64,000 bases of DNA from Haliclystus octoradiatus. Taxonomy: Eukaryota > Cnidaria > Staurozoa > Stauromedusae > Haliclystidae. The notes under the pieces are model-generated. The model saw only the letters and a list, made by a program, of their open reading frames with translations. It was not told the origin of the DNA and did not search any database. The stretch covers positions 2,949,543-3,013,542 of the forward strand of contig OU744452.1 of assembly GCA_916610825.1 (NCBI GenBank). Reading direction: 5' to 3'. This document shows, piece after piece, positions 11,401 through 19,200 of this stretch (its first letter is position 1; each line of letters starts with the position of its first letter). The position numbers and the translations under genes are program-made.

Positions 11401-12540
11401 AGGAGTGAATTCTCCATCCACAACCAGTATCTCTAATGGAACTGTTCGTTCTTTGTATGTAATAGGCAATGTAATTGTTCCCATAGGTAAGATAGCCTTT
11501 CCAGACATCCACCCTTTTAATTTTAGGCTTGATTTCACTTTCTTTAAAGGTTTTGCTTTCAACATTTTGTAGACAGAGAATGGAATGACTGTACAATCTG
11601 CTCCAGTATCGGCCTTCATGTTCACACTGATACCAGCTATTTCTAGGCTTACCAGATTTTTCTTTCCTTTCACACTTTTATGTATAGCAGAAATTTCCAC
11701 TGAGGAAAAATATACATGAACTTCTTCGTCGTCACTACTCTCTACACTGGTGTTAGAAACAGCATTGACGTTAGTAGTCTTTTTCTTCTTTTTACATACT
11801 CTAGAAAAATGATTGTCTCCTTTACAAATATGGCACTTCTTTCCATATGCAGGACATTTTGAAGGATGTGTAAATTGGTGACTATAACCACAGAATTTGC
11901 ATTTTTGTTGTGTTGTTGTTGTTGTGCTGGCTCGACCTGAAGATTGTAAACTGTTGATTTCAGAGGTTTGATTGGATATTACTGAACTTTGCTTGCTTGA
12001 AAATTTTGTCTTCTGCAGCTCAGCTGCCTCAAACGTTCTGCAGTAATTGTGTGCTTGAATAAGGTTTAACTCTGCTTTCTTTAAAAGCTCTCCTCGAAGA
12101 TCTATTGACCTCACGCCACCCACTATGCGATCCCTGATTAAGGAATCCTTCAGTTCACCAAATTCACATGTTAACGATAATCTTTTTAAATCACTAACAA
12201 AATGGTCAATCCGCTCCCCTTCTTGTTGTGCACGTTGGTTAAATGCAAAACGTTCATAGATGACATTTTTTCCTCCTTGACAATGTGACTGGAATTTATT
12301 ACATACATCTTGGTAACTATCAGCACTTTCATTGACATTGTAAACAAAATGACTGAACTCTTCTATTGCCTCAGGTCCTGCACAGTTAAGAAGTAAATTG
12401 ATCTTCAATTTATCAGGCTTGTTGTCTTTCTCTTTGGCAACTAAATAAACATTGAACTGCATAAAAAATCTTCGCCAGTTCTCCGCTGCATTACTATCAA
12501 ATACCAAACGTCCAGGCTTTGTAAAACTTTCATTCTCCAT
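8500..12540 (-). CDS. Gypsy Gag-Pol polyprotein
   Basis: A single 1346-residue frame runs from the ATG just inside the 5' LTR to a stop near the 3' LTR. In order: a Gag region (1-200); zinc-knuckle cysteines at about 214-249, the last a CX2CX4HX4C box; an aspartic protease with DTGA at 311; a reverse transcriptase whose catalytic box reads VVDDFLIF near 615; RNase H beginning ILNVDASG; and an integrase with an HHCC-type zinc module. The DDE residues lie near 1043, 1096 and 1140. The D-to-E spacing is 43 residues, longer than the usual 35. The tail ends TRAGRISKPTQRL, a common integrase C-terminal signature. There is no chromodomain and no envelope frame. Gag and Pol are fused without a frameshift. 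Confidence 0.95.
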   Translation of the reverse strand: MENESFTKPGRLVFDSNAAENWRRFFMQFNVYLVAKEKDNKPDKLKINLLLNCAGPEAIEEFSHFVYNVNESADSYQDVCNKFQSHCQGGKNVIYERFAFNQRAQQEGERIDHFVSDLKRLSLTCEFGELKDSLIRDRIVGGVRSIDLRGELLKKAELNLIQAHNYCRTFEAAELQKTKFSSKQSSVISNQTSEINSLQSSGRASTTTTTQQKCKFCGYSHQFTHPSKCPAYGKKCHICKGDNHFSRVCKKKKKTTNVNAVSNTSVESSDDEEVHVYFSSVEISAIHKSVKGKKNLVSLEIAGISVNMKADTGADCTVIPFSVYKMLKAKPLKKVKSSLKLKGWMSGKAILPMGTITLPITYKERTVPLEILVVDGEFTPLLGCEACIDLEIVRFMNLNLIDNLVEATGAKQRNEITADIENDPILCEYLDCFSSKPGKLPNAVHLEIDESVTPVIHSPRKIPIALQHGVKEKLAEMTEDGIIVKELGHVPWVSSMLVVDKRRAKGTSNNGPPTKDDIRLCIDPRDLNRALKRQPHPLTTVEEVAQKLNGAKIFTSLDASSGFWQLPVDQKSSKLLTFNTPWGPYRFTRLPFGISPAPELYTREMMRLFDGLPVEIVVDDFLIFGKDEEELNEKMKAVMQRSREIGLKFNPKKTKLRVSEVKYVGHTISANGLKPDPAKVAAILKMPPPEDKAGVLRLLGTINYLDKFVENKASIQGPIASLTQKDIAFVWGKPQEQAFSELKKIITSAPVLSYFDNEAETILNVDASGQGLGAVLLQKGNPIAYASRALTETEKRYANIEREMLAIDWGVRKFHSYLYGRKTIVETDHKPLEVIFKKSLSEAPPRLQRMLLRLTCYDLHVKYIPGKLQVMSDCLSRAAIDNVIDAEEEDVIGINLIQNVNIEHNALNRFKKATSEDSKLNTVMGYVLNGWPSNKFLIDEAATPYWNFREDLTIEDGLLFKSCRLVVPNCLRSEILDEVHEAHMGESKTLAYARDYVFWPLMSSQIKDKVRSCQTCLSYRNCQPKEPLIPQTIPGIPWAKVGVDLFEYGGYSYILVTDYYSKYFEIELLRDKSAPIVINNLKKIFARFGIPGEVISDNGSQFSNTRDVFSQSHLFKKFSREWGFVHTPSSPEYPQSNGAAERAIQTAKRILKKSHRDHNDPFKGLLQYRNTPFQDIGLSPVQLLMNRRTRSLLPTHQDLLRPTPVDSQQVSQSLLDRQVISKELYDRGSHVLPKLHAGDKVRIRPNNEDTWRSAEVLPRSYAVRDERGHVYRRNRQHLIAAPKDSFIPTPRTTLDTEETQPTEHRSNEGTSSTASETVPGPTNNPSPIVTRAGRISKPTQRLIEQF

Positions 12541-12571
12541 GTTGACTTATTAATATATAATAATTGATGCT

Positions 12572-12589
12572 ATCCCACATCTGACACCA
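12572..12589 (-). promoter_or_regulatory. Primer-binding site, tRNA-Leu-like
   Basis: On the minus strand the sequence after the 5' LTR reads TGGTGTCAG, two differing bases, then GTGGGAT. This matches the complement of an animal tRNA-Leu 3' end at most positions (from memory of tRNA-Leu sequences). Confidence 0.65.
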
Positions 12590-12763
12590 TGTAATAATAA
12601 GTCAAAACAAGACTCGGGGTTGAACGTATAAGAACTTTATTTGAAAACAGAAACAAACCTTCTATACTCTCGCTATGTCTACAAAATGTGCTGCCATTAT
12701 GGATAGGCCGGGAGCACATGGTTTTACAGGGAGAATGGGCAAGAAACTAACAAAATCATAACA
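12590..12763 (-). repeat. Gypsy 5' LTR
   Basis: 174 bp, identical to 8235-8408. It should contain the element's promoter. The TTTTC duplication follows at 12764-12768. Confidence 0.95.
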
Positions 12764-12808
12764 TTTTCTAAAATAAAACAAATGTCGGAATATCATTTGA
12801 AGGCGAAT

Positions 12809-12886
12809 TTTCAATTTATAAATTCACAATTTAAAATTCAATTTCAATTCATAAATTCACAATTTAAAATTCAATTTCAATTCATA
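12809..12886. repeat. Short tandem duplication, ~33-bp unit
   Basis: Two to two and a half copies of a unit containing TCACAATTTAAAATTCAATT. No other function is evident. Confidence 0.7.
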
Positions 12887-12889
12887 AAC

Positions 12890-14955
12890 CAAGCAACGAG
12901 AATCCCACAACAAGATAGATATTGTCGAATAAAGAAAGACATATACAAGAAACGCCTGTAATATAAGTGGTACAATAGTTCTTTAGCAAATTAATGAAGT
13001 GATTGTTATTTAAATTTTAGGTTTACCTTGAAACAGCGTAGCCTATAATTGTCTTTCATTCTGTGTTTTTATTTTGCATGTTACACGACCAATAACTCAT
13101 TTACCACACTTTTCAATAAATATAAACATCTTGGGCTAAATGTCGTTTTGTAAATCGTAGCCCATATTGAGATATTTATTGGATTGTTATCAAAATGTTA
13201 TAAATTCTGTATTTTATCACAGGTCAAACTTTTTGAAGCTTGCGGTTTGTCCCGGTTTTCGGAGCCATGTTTTACCCTAGGATTTTCTGCACGCTCTTTC
13301 GACCAATCAGATCGCAGAAAAACTTCGTGATATTTTAGAAACATATTTCACATACTTAATTTGAAATTGGTATAAATCGCTGTTGAAATATTCGTAGATA
13401 ATGTTTATGCTTATATCACTAACGATATAGTGTGGAGAAATGTCGTATATGCGATACAGTGAATTATGCATATAAACGCCACGCTAAAGGCAAAACAACT
13501 CTTCATAAATAATTCATCATCTTTCATTGGTGATCAAAATTATCTAATCTCATAACTGGCCGTTATAGACAGGCTACATTGTAACACAATCGATAATTTG
13601 AAAAAAAGATCTTTAGATAAATCTCTTTGAGAGGGCTGAATGCCTCAGGCGTTTCAATAAAATATATCTTAACCTATAAAAGAGAGTTGCTTCAAACGTA
13701 TTTACAGTATTAAGTCTTTCAAGTCTCCATCATGTGTTGGAATTAGTACCATTAAGCAAGTCCTTAGTATTAATAGTATAGTCTAGTCACTTGTCATCAT
13801 AAGTCATTAGTCATCATTAGTCATCATTAGTCATTAGTATCATTATAGTATCATCATGAAGGAAGTCCAAAGTAGGCCTACTTTCAAATGTCTCCTTGAG
13901 AAGCACTTACGTTCTTAATATACTTTATACTTACCACTCTTTCCTGTTATTTAAACCCTTTATTACTTAATGTCTGTTTTCCTGTTTACTTAGCTATGTA
14001 TCAGTCTTTGGAAAAAAGATACGTATAACTTAAAGGTTTATAAAGCTGAATAAATGATGATGATGACTAGAATCGCCGTGGATTGTTCTATGTTTTTATT
14101 TGCCTTGTTGTTTGATTTTCATATTGTACTCTTTTCTTGTATCTTTTATCGCGTCAAAAAGTGCACCATTTCTTTTTTGTCTTTGTGACGTCATTATCTG
14201 CTATTGTTCGAGATAGACCTTTTTCTTGATCCTTTTAGGCCATCTCAGCACATATATGAAAGATAAAGTAATAGTAACTATAAAAAGAAATTTTCGCGTT
14301 GATTAGGGATGTTAGGATCTAAAAGCTATAGAGAAGACAACCTTGGAATGTTGGACACAATAGCATTACCTGTCTGGTTGAATTGCTGCTAGAAATGTAA
14401 CTATGACGATAAAATATGCTAGCTTATAGCTGATAACATTGATAAGTGAAGGAGATTTGATCTTTGATAGATACAATTAATCTATCTCCGACTAGACAAC
14501 AACTCGGTCTGTAGTAATGTTCTGGTAGTTAATCTGTCTGCATGGATAAAAAATATACAATTTATGACTACACATGCCATGTTCTAAAAAGTTTGATGAA
14601 ATCGATAACATCATGTCACAGCGCTTTTTGAAAATTCATCCATATTCTTCCAGTTTTCAAATTAACTAAAAAAGGGCATGGAAACGGTAAACACATAAAC
14701 ACACATAATTCTTTCTGAAATGTTGCCTCTTCACACGAAGCAAAAAACACTGGTATCAACAAGTTTTAGGAAGTTCATACAGTCATTTGGGATGCAGAAT
14801 ATGCAATCCACAACACTATCAATAGGGAAAGGTTATATATAATTGTGCATCTCTATTGTTTGAGCATTTGGTTAGATTATATGTAGATTTGTGGCTCATT
14901 TTACTATCAGCAATGATGTGAAATGTTCTTTATTGATCTCAGCTGCGACATACAG
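12890..14955. other. Non-coding, no gene recognised
   Basis: AT-rich sequence. It holds a short imperfect AGTCATCATT repeat near 13796-13850 and, at 14049-14065, an AATAAATGATGATGATG tail like those at 38425 and 40721. No coding frame is convincing. Confidence 0.55.
14049..14065 (+). repeat. Probable non-LTR 3' tail (AATAAATGATGATGATG)
   Basis: The same AATAAA plus TGATGATG ending occurs at 38425-38443 and 40721-40738, each after unrelated-looking AT-rich sequence. This fits heavily truncated copies of one CR1/L2-like family. Confidence 0.45.
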
Positions 14956-14959
14956 ATCA

Positions 14960-15378
14960 GTTCTAACAGATTTCTCGACTGATAGGCCTCGACTGTCATT
15001 GACTTGACTTGCGCACTTGTGGGACCAAAGCAAGAGCTGCAAACTGCCAAATTAAGACGATGACTGAAAAAATACTTAACTTTTGTTGAGCTTCAAAAGA
15101 TGGGAAGATAACGAATTTAATTGTCCAGCTACTGTACTGGCACCGTCAGAGCCTTGGCTGTGACAATTAAAATGAGAAATATCTAGAATAAGATTGTCAA
15201 GTTTTGCTAACATTGATTGTTTCACATAGGCTCTTAGCATTTGAACCAGAATGGAAATGGATAAACTCAGAAAATCTTCACGAACGTCACAGCTACTATC
15301 AACATATCAGATATAAGATACATTTGCTCTTGACTTGTTGAATCACATGCCTAGTCAGCTAATATTGAAAACATTTCC
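14960..15378 (-). pseudogene. hAT-family transposase remnant (ZMYM/DUF4371-like)
   Basis: Conceptual translation of the minus strand, with several frame changes and stops, gives pieces typical of hAT transposases related to zinc-finger MYM type 1 proteins. An FSILAD start segment is followed by a CHSQGSDGASTVAG segment, then HRLNLAV. These are the regions around the catalytic aspartates. The reading frame is too broken for a product. Ends and inverted repeats were not found. Confidence 0.6.
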
Positions 15379-15399
15379 TTTTTTAAATTAATTTTACAA

Positions 15400-16130
15400 T
15401 TTGATCAAGGATACTTCCACATGATTCTATTAGTTAAATTTTGTGTGGTTTTTGAGATATTTGAAGCATTAAATAGCGTGGATAATAAATTCTGCTCTAA
15501 TGCAAGCTCTGACTCTGAAATTCAGTAACTCCTCAAAATTGACATAAATACCCTCTGAATAAGGGGAATAAGACCTACTTCCGGGTGATACTGGGAGTTA
15601 TCTTTATGACCACGTAGAGGTAGGCCATACGACCGAAAATTTTATGGTTTCTAATATAGGCAAAAGTTTTCTGCAAATTTTTTGCAATTTTGTTTCTGCG
15701 CTCAGAATCAATTATGAATATAATGCAATACCTTTATCTTTTTAAGGTTACAGACTTTCTGTGCCATATTACTTTTTACACATTACTAATCTTACAACGG
15801 ATCCTACTGTTGCCTAGTTTTATCATAAATCACGTTACATGATTTCCTGATTACTTGAATCCAAGTTCACATTAGAAATACCTTTTTACTAATTAATATA
15901 CAGTCTCCTGTCATGACTAGGAGGAGCATGGTTCAGTGCTTGATCTACTCTCACCTAGTGATTAATTGGTGTCGTAGTTGTTCTGAGCAAACTTTTCTGG
16001 AGTTATTGGAGCAGCAATAATACATCAAAGTAAAAATAATGCAGATGAATGGGTGGATTTCATATGTAACATATTTGCTTGTTTCGGTTTAGTATTACCT
16101 CTATGCGTATAAATTCAGAAGTCTGCGTGT
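15400..16130. other. Non-coding, no gene recognised
   Basis: No reading frame or repeat is recognised between the hAT remnant and the hairpin element. Confidence 0.5.
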
Positions 16131-16140
16131 GTCCGCATGT

Positions 16141-16316
16141 CTACAATCTGTGTAGTAGTATAGTACCATAGCAAAAGTCAACCAATCGTATGAACACGTT
16201 AGCTATAATATCATGGTGTATAATTTTAGATTATTTCCAATAATTATCTTATAGCCAAAGTGTCCATATGATTGGTTGATTTTTACAATGGGACTATACT
16301 ACAACACAGATTGTAG
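16141..16316. repeat. Hairpin MITE, 176 bp
   Basis: The first 23 bp (CTACAATCTGTGTAGTAGTATAG) are mirrored with one mismatch at 16294-16316. The complementarity continues inward through GTCAACCAATC/GATTGGTTGA, so the whole segment can fold on itself. It lies about 1 kb upstream of the channel gene. Confidence 0.75.
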
Positions 16317-17277
16317 ATTTGCGTGAGTGTCTATAGTTATCATCTGTTTTGTCAGTCAGTTTGAAGTATGATACTTGAGGTATATACATCATGACGCTTT
16401 ATTTTTCAACGATTGTTTGCATAAGTTTCGTTATTGTTCAAATCTACTTTCCTGATCGAAAGTGAAAGAAAATATTATGTTGCAATTATTATGGGACATC
16501 AAATTCCAGTGTGTGTGAATTTTGCATTAAAAGTGCATAAATTGAGACATTTTTTAATGTTAAACCTTATTTGGATGGAGCCACCGCTGGGACTTATCCC
16601 TATAGTAGATTATAAAATATGCCTCTGGCGCAGAATATTGGTTTTTATCTTCTATAGCAAGATTAATTTCCGGATTGATTTTTCAATAAATAATAATGTA
16701 CGTATGCCACTGGTATTGTGGTTAAAAAGAATCTGCTATTTTCTGTCGGCGGGTACCTTATACTTGCTCCATATGTCTTATTCCCATGTGATAACACTGT
16801 TATCACGTTTCAATCTTTGATGCAGATTATCCTAGATTGAAACGTCCCACAATTTATTGTATATTCGAATGGCCATTTTAAAAACCAGTACTGTATGATA
16901 TAATTTCTTTCTCAATGTCTACAATGTGTGACTGTTGATTTAATAAAAGAAGAGTCAGGAATGTTCATGGAAGAAAAGTTTGAAAAATGTTTGTGGATAT
17001 AATGTTTTGTTTTTATTAACATTTTTTTCATTAATTACAAAAGCGATAATTTTAATTTTATGTTATTATTAATAAAGCATCATGTTTTATTTAAATGTTC
17101 TTACGAATTGGTTATGCCGTTATAGGGTAACTATAGAAATACAAACCCGACAGTCTGGAATCTTCAATCGCTGTGTATTAACGAAGACTCTTAAATACAG
17201 TACGATGCCTTCTTTATCTATAAATATATTATGGAAGAAAACGTATTCATTCTTTGCTATATTTGCTTTCACAGACG

Positions 17278-17916
17278 ATGTTGAATGAAAATATGGATGT
17301 GCAAGCTCTAAATACACCGAGTAGTCACGTTCCAAGTAGCTTTGGAGACGGTTCAAATTGTCTATCAACTCCTACACCTCGTGATGATCGTGTTGTTATC
17401 AATGTTGGTGGAACTAAACATGAAACATTCTTCAGCAGTTTACGAAGTATACCCGATACAAGACTGTTTTGGATGATAGAACAACATGGGCAATGTCCAG
17501 AATTTGATTCCTTCAAGCAAGAATATTTCTTTGATCGACATCCAGGACTATTTGTATATATTCTAAATTTCTACCGTACTGGAAAGCTGCATTGTCCATC
17601 AGATATTTGTGGCCCGTTATTTGAAGAAGAATTAATATTTTGGGGTATAGATGAAACAGTTGTCGAGCCCTGTTGTTGGATGAACTTTAAAAAGCACAGG
17701 GAGGCACAAGTGAATTTGAATACATTTGAACCATATGAGGAAGATGTCCTGGAAGAAAGTCCCAAAGTCGATATCGAGGCTAGTCCTGGAGAGGTTTGTG
17801 AGTCTGAGGTTGAATATACTAAACCTTTGAAATTACGAACAAGCCAAGCTTTAAAGAATTTGCAACAGAAGATATGGATTACGTTTGAAGAACCTAACTC
17901 CTCATTAGTTGCACAG
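17278..17916 (+). CDS. KCNC-like: Kv3/Shaw potassium channel, exon 1 (N-terminus and T1 domain)
   Basis: Encodes residues 1-213. The start is the ATG at 17278, three bases after a good splice acceptor (TTTGCTTTCACAG, 17262-17274), so a separate upstream 5' UTR exon is likely. The T1 tetramerisation domain begins VVINVGGTKHETF at residue 39. The zinc motif of non-Shaker channels, HX5CX20CC, is exact: H105, C111, C132, C133. The segment FEEELIFWGIDE is diagnostic of the Shaw class. The exon ends in phase 0 after CAG and is followed by a GTATTT donor. T1 controls subfamily-specific assembly of four subunits. Confidence 0.93.
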
Positions 17917-17954
17917 GTATTTCACTGAAAGTTACTTTTTTTGCATTCATAATT

Positions 17955-18128
17955 TAGCCACAAACCTGGTAAGCTTCTCTTCGCCATGGTGGTTGGCTAA
18001 TTTGTTAATTTGAGTTTTAATGGCCAGATACTCTGCCTGACGACAACCAATAGTGCTCCTGCCAGGGATGGAACCCAAGAATCTGCGTGCCGAGGTCCAA
18101 TGCCCTAACCACCACACTAAAGCCTCCA
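17955..18128 (-). repeat. tRNA-derived SINE in the Kv3 intron
   Basis: On the minus strand the 5' part is tRNA-like. It has an A-box-type segment (TTTAGTGTGGTGGTTAGG) and a B-box-type GGGTTCCATCCC about 35 bp later. About 90 bp of unrelated body follows. The split promoter for RNA polymerase III is therefore visible. It is oriented against the channel gene. Confidence 0.7.
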
Positions 18129-18282
18129 CATTACAACAATGATCAATGCATTCTGATGATTAGTAAAAACCGCTATATATAATCATATAATTAAATAATT
18201 ATATAATTATATAATTATAATTTTTTATCGAAACATTGATAATTATCAAACTTGAAATGCACTTATATTATATCAGGGCTTA

Positions 18283-18709
18283 AAGGGTATATCTCGCGTT
18301 TTTACGGTGCTGGAAGCCTATAAGGTGTTTAGTCTCAAAATTCATCTCGATATTATTTCTGTCATATTAATTCTTGGAATAAGTTATACTATAAGAAAAG
18401 TAGCTAGCAGGATCGGGATGAACAGTTAAATTTTTAATGAACAATAGTAAAACGATTCCGACAAATTTTTGGCGTGTAAGCAATTCAAACGTAGAAGGTT
18501 GGCAGAAATCACGGTCAAACTCTCTTGTGGAAAATACAATCGCTCCTTTTTGGTTTCAAAAAGTAGGAGACGGGAATCTCCAAAATGCCCTGTTTGAGGT
18601 CAATTTTGACGGGGAAAGAGTTGCGCTGTGTAAAAGCTCAACAACAACATGAAGTAGTAGATAAAAAGTTCTACTCGAATCCGTTTAAAAAAAGGCGAGA
18701 TATACACTT
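18283..18709. mobile_element. TA-flanked MITE in the Kv3 intron
   Basis: 427 bp with 16-bp terminal inverted repeats, AAGGGTATATCTCGCG and AAGTGTATATCTCGCC. TA dinucleotides lie outside both ends (18281-18282 and 18710-18711). No transposase is encoded. The TA duplication suggests mobilisation by a Tc1/mariner-type enzyme (inference). Confidence 0.65.
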
Positions 18710-19200
18710 TACCTCCATCGTACACAAGACAGGGGTGTATCATTTTCTTTAAGTGGAAATGATCCAAAATTTGCTGACCAATAAATTGAGGTTCAATTTT
18801 GAAAGTATTTGGCAAATTGAATGAGTTACCAATAAAAATATTTATTATTTTACTTACCCCGTAGATTAATGGTATTATACTATACTGACTTAATTGATTT
18901 ATTAAAACCTTTATATGATCTCGTGCTTTGTACGAACAACTGTAGTTGGGTAATTTGGTAACCATTCTAAATAACACGCAACAACTAATGGTATTATGGT
19001 TAATGATCAATAATTCGGATAATGTTTATTGATAATTAAACAAGCATCAATATAACAAGGAGAACATCTGTTTTAATTACAACCAAGAAAGTTTCTGATA
19101 ATGGCGAAATGTAAAATAATTATTAATTAAATGTCCCCTTATGTTTATCAATTTAATATAGTATAAGAATAATAATATGACTTTGTTCTCCCTTATTCAG

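Larger units (their letters stand above)
8235..12763 (-). mobile_element. Complete Ty3/Gypsy LTR retrotransposon
   Basis: The element is 4529 bp long with identical 174-bp LTRs (8235-8408 and 12590-12763), each beginning TG and ending CA. A 5-bp target duplication TTTTC lies at 8230-8234 and 12764-12768. On the minus strand the 5' LTR is followed by a primer-binding site beginning TGGTGTCAG, resembling the 3' end of tRNA-Leu with about two mismatches. A purine tract AAAGGAAGGGAGA precedes the 3' LTR. One long gag-pol frame fills the interior. Identical LTRs and an open frame indicate a recent insertion. Confidence 0.95.
17917..19200 (+). other. Intron of the Kv3/Shaw gene
   Basis: 1284 bp, GT...AG, phase 0, ending CCCTTATTCAG. 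It falls between the T1 domain and S1, where vertebrate KCNC genes also have an intron as far as I recall. It carries a tRNA-derived SINE and a TA-flanked MITE, described separately. Confidence 0.88.

Noticed and set aside
16434-16820. A 128-codon plus-strand frame upstream of the Kv3 gene
   Set aside because: No ATG at the start, no domain, AT-rich codon use and no splice support. It could overlap an untranslated region but is not called as coding.
17254-17277. An upstream extension of Kv3 exon 1 beginning at a TTG
   Set aside because: The extension crosses a strong splice acceptor at 17274 and lacks an ATG. ATG 17278 is preferred.
17947-18129. A 60-residue minus-strand frame in the Kv3 intron
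   Set aside because: It lies inside a tRNA-derived SINE and has no protein features.
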